Of a stretch of 64,000 bases of DNA, positions 1 through 9,235 are shown one piece after another. Source of the stretch: Chloroflexota bacterium (GTDB lineage: Bacteria; Chloroflexota; Dehalococcoidia; Lucifugimonadales; Lucifugimonadaceae); contig PBER01000010.1 of assembly GCA_002718455.1 (NCBI GenBank), forward strand, positions 26,016 through 90,015. Reading direction: 5' to 3'. The position numbers and the translations under genes are program-made. The notes beneath the pieces are model-generated. The model saw only the letters and a program-made list of their open reading frames with translations, did not search any database and was not told the origin of the DNA. Within the stretch, counting starts at the first letter, position 1. Every line of letters starts with the position of its first letter.

Positions 1-1044
1 GTTCTACTTAGGATAGAAACGGATGAGGGAATTTTTGGAATTGCTGAAGGAGGAAGGAATTATAATTTATTCAAAGCTTATTTGGAAGAAACTATAAATC
101 CTTTACTTATAGGTATAGACCCTCGAAACCCAAAAATGATATGGGAAATGCTTACACACGGTACTGGACCAGGCCTTGCTACAAAACTCCCATCACAAAT
201 AGTTGGGACAATCGATGTTGCTCTTTGGGATCTTTCTGGAAAAGCTGCAGGGCTTCCTGTTTATCAACTTTTAGGTGGAGCAGCTAGAACTGAAATACCT
301 CTTTATTGGAGTAGGGGAAGCGGTTGGAGAAAAACTCCAGAAGAAATGCTTTCTGATGTTAAGCTGGGTTATGAAAAAGGATATAAGGCATACAAAATTA
401 GGATGGATTGGCGATCTTTCAGGCAAGATTCTAACCCTAAAAAAGATTTTAGTTTATTTGAAAAATGCAGAGAATTTTTACCAGATGACTGTGATTTAAG
501 TTTTGATGCTAATTGCGGGTATTCTGTTCCTACAGCGATTGAACAAGGTAAAAGATTCCAAGATTTGGGAATAGCGCATTTTGAAGAACCATTGCCCGAA
601 TATGATTATCCTGGATTACGTCAGGTTGTTGATGCTTTAGAATGTTCTGTCTCAACGGGTGAGCAAGAACCGAATCCGTATAGATTTAGGGATCTTGTTG
701 ATATAGGGAATCCAGATATTTTACAACCAGACATTTTGAATGTTGGAGGAATAACTGGATTACTTAAAGTTTATGAACTAGCTATGAATAAAAATAAAAT
801 AATTATGCCTCATTGCCCACAAGCTGGAGTAAATTTGATTGGAAGTTTACATGCATATAGCACAGTAACAAATGCAATAAGACCACATGAATTTTCAGAA
901 GAGTTCACAGGTCCAGTAGAAAATATTGCAAAGCTATTTAAAGAGCCTATTGTTCCAAATAATGGCTCAATAACTTTATCAGATAGACCGGGTCTAGGCT
1001 TAGAATATGATGAAAAAGAATTAAAGAAAGTAATAACAATATAG
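1..1044 (+). CDS. Enolase-superfamily sugar-acid dehydratase (mandelate racemase/muconate lactonizing enzyme family), 5' end cut by window
   Basis: Frame is open from base 1 (VLLRIETDEGIFGIAEGG...), so the listed TTG start at 82 is internal. Motifs YKIRMDW, SFDANCGYS, HFEEPLPEYD, STGEQE, MPHCPQAG match the metal ligands and catalytic His region of the MR/MLE family. Confidence 0.85.
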   Translation, partial: VLLRIETDEGIFGIAEGGRNYNLFKAYLEETINPLLIGIDPRNPKMIWEMLTHGTGPGLATKLPSQIVGTIDVALWDLSGKAAGLPVYQLLGGAARTEIPLYWSRGSGWRKTPEEMLSDVKLGYEKGYKAYKIRMDWRSFRQDSNPKKDFSLFEKCREFLPDDCDLSFDANCGYSVPTAIEQGKRFQDLGIAHFEEPLPEYDYPGLRQVVDALECSVSTGEQEPNPYRFRDLVDIGNPDILQPDILNVGGITGLLKVYELAMNKNKIIMPHCPQAGVNLIGSLHAYSTVTNAIRPHEFSEEFTGPVENIAKLFKEPIVPNNGSITLSDRPGLGLEYDEKELKKVITI

Positions 1045-1054
1045 AGGAGATGTA

Positions 1055-1810
1055 ATGAAAGATTTAAAAAAAATGATAGCAGATGGAGATCAAGTGCTTG
1101 GCGCAGGTGTTAAGTATGGTTCAGGAAAAGAAGATATTGAAAAACTATTGGATTATTATGACTATGATTTTGTAAGTGTTGATGGGCAACATTCCCCTAC
1201 AAATGAAGATTATCTTTTGAAAATATGTGAAGCGGCTTACGAACTAGATAAACCAATATCTTATAGAATGGATCATAGAAGACACTCATATCTTATTGGA
1301 AATTTACTAGATCATGGACCTACAATGATTGAAGTACCTCAATCAGAAGAAGTTGAATTAGTTAAAGAAGCACGAGATTATTTTTATTATAAACCAGAAG
1401 GAGTGAGAAGTTGGGGTGGTCCGGGTAGACCTCCCGAAGGATTGAAAGAGGTGGATCAACATTCGTATCCTGCATGGTGGAACAAAACGGGAGTATTAAT
1501 GATTCAGATAGAAACATTGAATGCCATAAATAATATCCCAAACTTTTCGGTAGAAGGAGTAGATTGTTTTTCATGGGGGCCTGCAGATTTAAGTATTGAT
1601 AGAGCTGCTCATCCTGAACATCCTTTTGCTAAAACAAACGAAACCGCTATAGAACATGCAGCTACGCTCTGTAAAGCCAATGGTAAAAAGTTATGTATCA
1701 GATCATATGATAAAACTCTCAGGAATAAATTTTTTGATTTGGGTGCTACTATATTGATGGAAAATCCATCGATGGAAGGTAAATTGGATCCAGATCTTCC
1801 ATTTGGTTAG
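1055..1810 (+). CDS. HpcH/HpaI-family class II aldolase, copy 1 (2-keto-3-deoxy sugar-acid aldolase-like)
   Basis: VSVDGQHSPTN, MIQIETLNAINN, SWGPADLS correspond to the HpcH/HpaI active-site motifs; AGAGGAGATG-type RBS upstream. Confidence 0.85.
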   Translation: MKDLKKMIADGDQVLGAGVKYGSGKEDIEKLLDYYDYDFVSVDGQHSPTNEDYLLKICEAAYELDKPISYRMDHRRHSYLIGNLLDHGPTMIEVPQSEEVELVKEARDYFYYKPEGVRSWGGPGRPPEGLKEVDQHSYPAWWNKTGVLMIQIETLNAINNIPNFSVEGVDCFSWGPADLSIDRAAHPEHPFAKTNETAIEHAATLCKANGKKLCIRSYDKTLRNKFFDLGATILMENPSMEGKLDPDLPFG

Positions 1811-1868
1811 ATATATCTTTTAGATGAAAAAGAATTATAGAAAGCAATAATAATATAGAGGAGATGTA

Positions 1869-2624
1869 ATGAAAGACTTAAAAAAACTGATAGCAGATGG
1901 AGATCAAGTTATTGGTGGTGCTGTAATGCATGGAGCAGGAAAAGAAGATCTTGAAAAACTATTGGATTATTATGACTATGATTTCATAAGTATCGAAGCA
2001 CAACATGCCCCAACAAGTGAAGATTATCTTTTGAAAGTATGTGAAGCCGCTTACGAACTAGACAAACCCATTCATTATAGAATTGATCATAGAAGACACG
2101 CTTACCTAATTGGGAATTATCTAGATCATGGCCCAACAATTATTGAAGTACCTCAATCAGAAGAACTTGATTTAGTTAAAGAAGCAAGAGATTATTTTTA
2201 CTATAAACCAGAAGGAGTGAGAAGCTGGGGTGGTCCAGGAAGACCTCCTGAAGGATTGAAAGAAGTAGATCAACATTCGTATCCTGCATGGTGGAACAAA
2301 ACGGGAGTATTAATGATTCAGGTAGAAACATTGAATGCCATAAATAATATTCCAAACTTTTCAATAGACGGGGTAGATTGTTTTTCATGGGGTCCTGCAG
2401 ATTTAAGTATTGATAGAGATGCTCATCCAGAACATCCTTTTGCTAAAACAGACGATACCGCTATAGAACATGCAATTACACTATGTAAAGCTAATGGTAA
2501 AAAGTTATGTATCAGATCATATGATAAAACTCTTAGAAATAGATTTTTTGATTTGGGTGCAACTATATTGATGGAAGTCCCATCGATGGAAGGTACATTG
2601 GATCCAGATCTTCCATTTGGTTAG
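1869..2624 (+). CDS. HpcH/HpaI-family class II aldolase, copy 2 (tandem paralogue)
   Basis: Same length (251 aa) and near-identical to copy 1, e.g. LVKEARDYFYYKPEGVRSWGGPGRPPEGLKEVDQHSYPAWWNKTGVLMIQ. Confidence 0.85.
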   Translation: MKDLKKLIADGDQVIGGAVMHGAGKEDLEKLLDYYDYDFISIEAQHAPTSEDYLLKVCEAAYELDKPIHYRIDHRRHAYLIGNYLDHGPTIIEVPQSEELDLVKEARDYFYYKPEGVRSWGGPGRPPEGLKEVDQHSYPAWWNKTGVLMIQVETLNAINNIPNFSIDGVDCFSWGPADLSIDRDAHPEHPFAKTDDTAIEHAITLCKANGKKLCIRSYDKTLRNRFFDLGATILMEVPSMEGTLDPDLPFG

Positions 2625-2766
2625 ATCTATCTTTTATAGGAATATTTAAGTTTTTTGAATAGAAATTGTTGTAAGTATTCTAAAACTAGTATTTTTTGTA
2701 TTAAAAAATATCTGTTAGGAGTTATTTGAATAATAATGCGAGTTATTTATTGCATGTTTAAGTGAT

Positions 2767-4011
2767 ATGAAAAAAAAGAAGAAAATTTTTTTTGGTTGGT
2801 GGATTGTACTTTCAGGAGCGTTAATGAATGGACTGGGAGGAAGTCTTCATTGGCAAGGTTTCACGGTATTATTTCTTCCTATTTCTCAAACATTTGGTAT
2901 TACATCTGCCCAAACTTCTTTATTATTTGCTTTAGCTAGAGCAGAAAATGGACTATTGGGGCCTATTACCGGCTGGTTAATGGATAAATTCGGACCTAGA
3001 CCATTAGCCATATTTGGGACAGCAATGGCGGGGATAGGTTATGTAATGCTTTCTAGAGTTGAAAACTACACTCAATTTCTTCTCATATACATCCTAGTTA
3101 TTTCTATTGGAGCTACTACTAGTTTTATGCAAACTTCATTTGTTGCATTAAATGTTTGGTTTGTGAAAAAAAGAGGATTAGTTATGAGTATTAATTCGGC
3201 TGCCTTTAGGTTGGGATCTGCTATTTTATTACCCATTTTTTCATTTTGTGTTTATAGATGGGGATGGCAAACTACAGTTTTATGGTTTGGAATTTTCTTG
3301 TTATGCTTTATTTCACCCTTAGGTTATTTTTTTAAAAAGTCTCCTGAATCAATGGGATTACTACCAGATGGAGATGAAGTAAAGTCTGAAAATACAGATC
3401 ATGCAGAAGAATTATCTGGATATAGCTGGAAAGAAGCAATTAACACATCTGTTTTTTGGTTTCTAACCTTGGGTACAGCGCTTAGAATTTCTATACATGG
3501 AGCAATTTTTGTACACATGATCCCAATGTTAGTATGGAAAGGCGTTACCCCACAAAATGCTGCGTCATATGTTGCCTTATTAGCTTTATTTGGAGTTCCA
3601 ATTATTATGATAGTAGGCAGGATTAGTGATAAATATGGTCGACCCAAAATTTTAGCTATTTGTTATTTTTTATCAGCTTTATCTCTACTTTTAGTAAATG
3701 TTTCACATAAACCATTGTTTTTATTATTATCTTTATTATTATTGGTTGGTTCTGAAGCAGGTTCCGGTCTTAATTGGTCATTGGTTGGAGATTTATTTGG
3801 AAGAAAAAATTATGGTATTATCAGAGGTTTACTAGGTCCTTTTTATAATGGTGCTTTGGTTATTACTCCTGTTGCAGCTGGTTATATATTTGATAAAACT
3901 GGGTCTTATGAATTAGTCCTTTTAATGGGGGCAATAATTTACATTATGGCTTCTTTGTCTTTTTTAATTATTGGAAAATTGGGAAAAACACTTATAAGTA
4001 ACAATAACTAG
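2767..4011 (+). CDS. Major facilitator superfamily transporter
   Basis: 414 aa, about 12 hydrophobic segments, MFS loop motif DKFGPRPLAIFGT; downstream of catabolic genes. Confidence 0.85.
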   Translation: MKKKKKIFFGWWIVLSGALMNGLGGSLHWQGFTVLFLPISQTFGITSAQTSLLFALARAENGLLGPITGWLMDKFGPRPLAIFGTAMAGIGYVMLSRVENYTQFLLIYILVISIGATTSFMQTSFVALNVWFVKKRGLVMSINSAAFRLGSAILLPIFSFCVYRWGWQTTVLWFGIFLLCFISPLGYFFKKSPESMGLLPDGDEVKSENTDHAEELSGYSWKEAINTSVFWFLTLGTALRISIHGAIFVHMIPMLVWKGVTPQNAASYVALLALFGVPIIMIVGRISDKYGRPKILAICYFLSALSLLLVNVSHKPLFLLLSLLLLVGSEAGSGLNWSLVGDLFGRKNYGIIRGLLGPFYNGALVITPVAAGYIFDKTGSYELVLLMGAIIYIMASLSFLIIGKLGKTLISNNN

Positions 4012-4085
4012 AAAGCGTTTATGTATATTCTTTATAAGTTTTTTTATTATAATGTATAGGTCTCTATTTTAGAAAGTGAAATATA

Positions 4086-4295
4086 TTGACTGCTTTACCT
4101 AAGAAAAAACATACCCGAGCAAGAAGAGGAAATAAAAGATCTCACAAGGGATTATCTAAAATCAATGGATATCTCTGTCCCGAGTGCAACGAACCTAGAT
4201 TACCTCATTCTATTTGTTCAAATTGTGGTGAATATAGAGGAAGACGATATCAGTCTACTCCTGAACCGGTATCAGAAGAAGCTACTCAAACTTAA
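4086..4295 (+). CDS. rpmF: 50S ribosomal protein L32
   Basis: ALPKKKHTRARRGNKRSHKGL and zinc ribbon CPECNEPRLPHSICSNCGEYRGR; TTG start. Confidence 0.93.
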   Translation: MTALPKKKHTRARRGNKRSHKGLSKINGYLCPECNEPRLPHSICSNCGEYRGRRYQSTPEPVSEEATQT

Positions 4296-5689
4296 TCTAA
4301 ATCCCTAATTTCTCTAGTCATACCCTCTATAGAATCTTTCGCGTCTCCAAATAACATATTAGTCTTTTCTAAGAAGAATAATTCATTTTCTACACCAGCA
4401 AATCCAGAAGCCATCGAACGTTTCAAAACTATAACTGATTTCGCCTTATCTACATTTAGAATTGGCATGCCATATATTGGAGAACTTGAATCGGTTCGCG
4501 CAGTTGGATTAGTTACGTCATTTGCTCCAACAACAACTGCTACATCTGTTCTGTCAAACTCTGAATTTATTTCATCTAAATCTTTTAATTCATCGTAAGG
4601 AACATTTGCTTCTGCTAATAAGACATTCATATGCCCTGGCATTCTTCCTGCAACAGGATGTATAGCATATTTTACATTTGTTCCTTTATCTTTTAGTAAA
4701 TTTGCCAATTCATTTATTTGATGCTGTGCTTGAGCTACTGCTAAACCATAACCCGGGACAAAGATAACGCTTTCTGCATATCCTAAAATCATTGCTGCAT
4801 CTTCAGTATTCAATGATTTTACTGGTCGGTTTTCATCACTGCCAGATTGGGTAGATCCATCCGCAACACCTATTCCTCCTAGCATTACATTAGCCAAAGA
4901 CCTATTCATTGCTTTAGTCATAATTCGAGTTAAAATTAACCCAGATGCTCCAACTAAAGATCCAGAAATAATTAATACTGGATTATTTAGAACAAATCCT
5001 GCTCCGGCACCAGCAATTCCTGAATATGAATTCAATAAAGCAACTACCACAGGCATATCAGCTCCACCAATAGGTATCACTATTAATAAGCCAACGATCA
5101 GTGACAATCCTATTAAGATATAGAGAAAATTGATCGAAGAGATATTTGGAATGGATAAAATGATAGCGAAAACAATAATTGCAATCAATAAGATAAGATT
5201 TAAATAATTTCTCAAGGGAAGTAAAATAGGTCTAGTTGAAACAATGCCTTGTAATTTACCAAAAGCTATAAAAGAACCCGTGAAGGTTAAAGACCCAATA
5301 ACAGTTGCGAAAGCTATAGATGCTAATGTAAATGTCCCCGTTATGGGTTCTCTTGAATACATTAGTTGATAAATTGCCACTAGTGCACTCGCACCTCCGC
5401 CAAATGCGTTGAAAACAGCAACTAATTGAGGCATTGCAGTCATTTGAACATATCTCGATAATACTAATCCTAATATTCCTCCAATGAAGAAACCAATTAT
5501 GATCCATTCAAAGTTAGTATTTGTATATTTTAAAATAGTGATTATTATTGCTATTAACATTCCAACAGAAGCTAATCTATTACCATTTCTTGCAGTAGCA
5601 GGAGATGCTAATCGTTTTAGTCCTATGATGAATAAAGAAGCTGATAAAAGGTAAAATATATTTTCTATATTTGACGAAATTTCTAACAC
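4292..5689 (-). CDS. pntB: NAD(P) transhydrogenase subunit beta
   Basis: GYGLAVAQAQHQINELANLLKDKGTNVKYAIHPVAGRMPGHMNVLLAEANVPYDEL and multi-TM N-terminus typical of PntB. Confidence 0.95.
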   Translation of the reverse strand: MLEISSNIENIFYLLSASLFIIGLKRLASPATARNGNRLASVGMLIAIIITILKYTNTNFEWIIIGFFIGGILGLVLSRYVQMTAMPQLVAVFNAFGGGASALVAIYQLMYSREPITGTFTLASIAFATVIGSLTFTGSFIAFGKLQGIVSTRPILLPLRNYLNLILLIAIIVFAIILSIPNISSINFLYILIGLSLIVGLLIVIPIGGADMPVVVALLNSYSGIAGAGAGFVLNNPVLIISGSLVGASGLILTRIMTKAMNRSLANVMLGGIGVADGSTQSGSDENRPVKSLNTEDAAMILGYAESVIFVPGYGLAVAQAQHQINELANLLKDKGTNVKYAIHPVAGRMPGHMNVLLAEANVPYDELKDLDEINSEFDRTDVAVVVGANDVTNPTARTDSSSPIYGMPILNVDKAKSVIVLKRSMASGFAGVENELFFLEKTNMLFGDAKDSIEGMTREIRDLD

Positions 5690-5691
5690 AA

Positions 5692-5979
5692 TTATTCCTT
5701 GCTTTTACTTTTTTTGAACATTGCTAACATACGATCGGTCACCATGAATCCACCGACAACATTAATTGTTGCTAATATTACCGCAAAGACAGACAATATT
5801 GTTGACAGCAAGCCATTTGCATTTGATGCGATAATGATTGCTCCTACAATTACAATACCTGATATAGCATTTGAACCTGACATTAATGGGGTATGTAACG
5901 TTGGTGGGACCTTTGTGATAACTTCATAACCAATAAATAAAGATAAAGCAAATATAATAATTAATGATATTAAATCCAA
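5692..5979 (-). CDS. pntA2: NAD(P) transhydrogenase alpha subunit, membrane part (PntA2 type)
   Basis: 95 aa, PPTLHTPLMSGSNAISGIVIVGA motif; between pntA1 and pntB. Confidence 0.92.
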   Translation of the reverse strand: MDLISLIIIFALSLFIGYEVITKVPPTLHTPLMSGSNAISGIVIVGAIIIASNANGLLSTILSVFAVILATINVVGGFMVTDRMLAMFKKSKSKE

Positions 5980-5981
5980 TT

Positions 5982-7091
5982 TTATACTCCTATTCTTTTC
6001 TTGCCTTTTTCAATTACCAGCATTGCATCAATTATTTCATCCTGGAGATTAATGTCCATTTTTTCATCTTTAATTAATAGTTCTATAAGACTTAATATGT
6101 TTTTTGAATAAACAGTTGATGCATCAAATGCCATTTCTGAAGGTAGATTTGATGGACCGTAGACTTTAGTATCATTAACCGTAATAATTTCTCCAAGTTT
6201 TGTACATTCGCAATTTCCACCAAAAGGTGCAGAAACATCAACTATAATGCTTCCTGGTTTCATTAATTCAACCGTTTTTTGTTCTATTAATCTTGGTGCG
6301 GGACGACCTGGAATCGCTGCTGTAGAGATAACTGCATCAGATTTTATTATATGTTCTTTTATAAACTCTAACTGTGATTTCTGGTTTTCTTCAGATTGTT
6401 CTTTTGCATATCCATCTTTTACTTCTGAATCTTCCGGTACTTCATCTGAAATGAACTTAGCTCCAAGAGATCTAATCTGTTCTCCAGCAGCCAATCTTAT
6501 ATCATACCCGGTGACTTCTGCTCCTAACCTCTTAACTGTAGCGATTGCTTGTAATCCTGCTACGCCTGCTCCTAATACCAATACTTTTGCTGGAGGAATC
6601 GTTCCTGCAGCAGTCATCATTAATGGTAGATATTTGTTTAATGAATTTGCAACAATCAACCCTGCTTTGTATCCTGCTATTGAAGCCTGTGAAGAGAGAG
6701 AATCAAGCTTTTGAGCTCTTGCTATTCTTGGGACAAATTCCATAGCTAGAAGAGATAAGTTATTCTTCTCGCAGATCTCGGTAACTTTGTTATCAGTTCT
6801 GACATTAGTTGTACTGATTACAAGGGAATCTTTTATATATTTATTATCTTTAGAAGAGAAAGCATTTACTGAGGTTATAATATTTGTACCATTTGATAAT
6901 TTCATAGAGACTTTTGCGCCCACATCTTCATATTGACCATTCAAAAAGCCTGCTTTTTCCCCAGCACCATCTTCCAGTTCCACTGACAAACCCATTTGTA
7001 TTAATAATTTAACATCTTTAGGAACTAATGAGACCCTGTTTTCAAGAGTATCATTTTCTCTCAATATCCCAACTGTTATTTTTTCAGACAC
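5982..7091 (-). CDS. pntA1: NAD(P) transhydrogenase alpha subunit, NAD-binding part (PntA1 type)
   Basis: VLVLGAGVAGLQAIATVKRLGAEVTGYDIR and IPGRPAPRLI; AlaDH/PNT fold. Confidence 0.93.
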   Translation of the reverse strand: MSEKITVGILRENDTLENRVSLVPKDVKLLIQMGLSVELEDGAGEKAGFLNGQYEDVGAKVSMKLSNGTNIITSVNAFSSKDNKYIKDSLVISTTNVRTDNKVTEICEKNNLSLLAMEFVPRIARAQKLDSLSSQASIAGYKAGLIVANSLNKYLPLMMTAAGTIPPAKVLVLGAGVAGLQAIATVKRLGAEVTGYDIRLAAGEQIRSLGAKFISDEVPEDSEVKDGYAKEQSEENQKSQLEFIKEHIIKSDAVISTAAIPGRPAPRLIEQKTVELMKPGSIIVDVSAPFGGNCECTKLGEIITVNDTKVYGPSNLPSEMAFDASTVYSKNILSLIELLIKDEKMDINLQDEIIDAMLVIEKGKKRIGV

Positions 7092-7208
7092 AATCTCTCC
7101 AATAAAAGGTTGATATAGTTTAGTTAAAACGAATTTACATATATATTATTTATCGAATTAGTTAATATCTCAAGTGAATAATATTATGAATTTAAAGGAG
7201 TTAATTTT

Positions 7209-7523
7209 ATGTATTTAATAAGAAGAACCTATAAAACAAAGCCTTACGAGGCTGTAAATGCAGCAAAATTAATAAAAGAACAAGCTGATTTATATACTTC
7301 TGAAGGCCATAGGAGTGAATGTAGAGTTTATTATAATTCAGGTACAACACCAGGAGAACCGAATAGAGTTTATCTAGAATGGACTGCTGAAGTATTTGAT
7401 AACCCAAGCAGGGAAGGTAATGTTATTCCTAAAAAGATAATGGAAGCTGGAGCTAAATATAGACCACTTCTAGATATAGATAATGGACCTTCAAATTGGA
7501 TTGAATTTTTTCAGATATTATAA
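7209..7523 (+). CDS. Conserved hypothetical protein (104 aa)
   Basis: ORF with AAAGGAG RBS just upstream of ATG; no motif I recognise. Confidence 0.6.
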   Translation: MYLIRRTYKTKPYEAVNAAKLIKEQADLYTSEGHRSECRVYYNSGTTPGEPNRVYLEWTAEVFDNPSREGNVIPKKIMEAGAKYRPLLDIDNGPSNWIEFFQIL

Positions 7524-7526
7524 ATT

Positions 7527-8999
7527 TTGAGAGAAACCATGTTTTTAAGTATCGATATAGGGACTTCTTCAATAAAATCTGCACTATTTAATAAAGAAGC
7601 AGAAATTGTAGGAGATTCTTTGAATTCTATCCTTCATGAACAGTCATTTACAAAATCAGGAGGTGTTGAGGAAGACCCCCAAAAACTATTCAATTCTACA
7701 TTAGAATCGATTTCTAGATTAAATACTTATGTTTTAGAGCATAACTTTAAAATTTTATCTGTAAGTATAACTTCCATTGTTTCGACTTTGGTTGGATTAG
7801 ATTCTAAATATGATCCAATTACTCCTGTTTATCTATACTCAGATACAAGAAATAAAGATTATGTAGATAAATTAACTGATAATGATGAAAATGATAGATA
7901 CCAAAGAACCGGAGTTAAAAACCACACTTCATATCAACCTTCTCGATTATTATGGTTAAGAGAAAATTATAATCAATATCATCAAGTTAAATATTGGGTA
8001 GATTTTCCTGTCTATTTGATGTGTAAACTATTCGCTCCACAAATGCCTTTGACTTCGTTTTCTTTGGCAAGTTGGTCAGGTCTATTTAATTTAAATACAA
8101 ATAATTGGGATAAAAAAACATTGTTAAAGTCTAAGATCTCTGAAAAAACTCTCCCTAATATAGCATCAACAAAAATGAATTTTTCTAAATTGACAGAACC
8201 ATACAATCAAAAGTTCCCTTCATTTGATAATATACCTTGGTTCATGCCCATAGCTGATGGTTTTGCAGCAACAATCGGATCTAATTGTATTACTGATAAA
8301 GATGCAACTATAACAGTAGGATCTACAACCTCAATGCGTTTTATTACTGAGAAAAATAATATAACTATCCCAGACGGATTGTGGAAATATAAATGTTATG
8401 AAAATACATTTGTTATGGGAGGATCATTGACAGAAGGAGGGAACAATCTGTTATGGTTAAGTAAAGTTTTTGATTTAGATTTTAATAATGATAAATACAT
8501 TCCTGAATTGATCAAAAATTATGTACCTGGGAATCATGGGTTAAGTGTTTTACCTTTTATATCTGGCGAAAGAGCCCCCGGTTGGAACCCAAGAGCTACA
8601 GGATCAATTTTTGGTATTAATTTCACTACAACTAAATACGATATTTTGATCTCTACACTTGAATCGATTTGTTATAGATTATTGTACGTAAAAAATAAAA
8701 TCAATGAAATTAATAAAAATTACGATTTTATTATTTCTGGAGGAGTAATAGACTTGATCCCTGATTATCCACAAATGTTAGCTGATGTATTGGGTAAAAA
8801 AATAATAATCAAAGATTTGAAAGAAGCTACTTTAAAAGGTGGAGCAATTTTAGCTTTAAGAACTTTAGGTTTTTGGAGATCATTTAAAGACAAAGATTCA
8901 AAGACAATTAAAATATTAAAACCTAACTTAAACAAAAATAAACAACATAAAAAATTATTTAATAAGCATGATAATTTTTATAATAAAACAATTGTTTAA
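7527..8999 (+). CDS. FGGY-family carbohydrate kinase (gluconate/xylulose kinase-like); ATG at 7539 is the more likely start
   Basis: FLSIDIGTSSIKSALF phosphate-1 motif, ISGERAPGWNPRATGSIFG, ISGGVIDLIPDYPQMLADVLGKKI FGGY signature region. Confidence 0.88.
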   Translation: MRETMFLSIDIGTSSIKSALFNKEAEIVGDSLNSILHEQSFTKSGGVEEDPQKLFNSTLESISRLNTYVLEHNFKILSVSITSIVSTLVGLDSKYDPITPVYLYSDTRNKDYVDKLTDNDENDRYQRTGVKNHTSYQPSRLLWLRENYNQYHQVKYWVDFPVYLMCKLFAPQMPLTSFSLASWSGLFNLNTNNWDKKTLLKSKISEKTLPNIASTKMNFSKLTEPYNQKFPSFDNIPWFMPIADGFAATIGSNCITDKDATITVGSTTSMRFITEKNNITIPDGLWKYKCYENTFVMGGSLTEGGNNLLWLSKVFDLDFNNDKYIPELIKNYVPGNHGLSVLPFISGERAPGWNPRATGSIFGINFTTTKYDILISTLESICYRLLYVKNKINEINKNYDFIISGGVIDLIPDYPQMLADVLGKKIIIKDLKEATLKGGAILALRTLGFWRSFKDKDSKTIKILKPNLNKNKQHKKLFNKHDNFYNKTIV

Positions 9000-9235
9000 C
9001 CGCCTCTTGGATAATTCTCGTCAGAATGTGATTCAATAATTATACTTTTTATAGCATTGAAATATTGAATTTTTTTTTCTAATTTAATGTCATTTTGTGT
9101 CGATTCACTATTTTCATTGAGAATCATTATTTCAGATGCTGTCTTTTCATATAATCCAGATAATTCTTTAATCGTAAGTTTATTTAAATGTTCGAATTCG
9201 TCGTTCATTAAACTATTTATGTCCACCAAATGCAT
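8996..9235 (-). CDS. Small hypothetical protein (79 aa)
   Basis: ORF overlapping the 3' end of gnd; no recognisable motif; coding status uncertain. Confidence 0.4.
   Translation of the reverse strand: MHLVDINSLMNDEFEHLNKLTIKELSGLYEKTASEIMILNENSESTQNDIKLEKKIQYFNAIKSIIIESHSDENYPRGG

Larger units (their letters stand above)
1009..2636 (+). repeat. Tandem direct duplication, unit about 814 bp (1009..1822 and 1823..about 2636)
   Basis: GATGAAAAAGAATTA[A/T]AGAAAG[T/C]AATAA[C/T]AATATAGAGGAGATGTAATGAAAGA... occurs at 1009 and again at 1823; both units end TTGGTTAGAT[A/C]TATCTTTTA. Confidence 0.9.

Noticed and set aside
1362-1574. Antisense ORFs inside both aldolase copies (1362..1574 and 2176..2388)
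   Set aside because: They are mirrored because the host genes are duplicated; low-complexity leucine-rich products and no RBS. The sense genes explain the region.
2640-2766. Possible structured RNA or riboswitch upstream of the MFS gene
   Set aside because: AT-rich spacer without a stem-loop I could pair convincingly.
6247-6745. Plus-strand ORFs antisense to pntA1
   Set aside because: No conserved motif, and the minus-strand gene is unambiguous.
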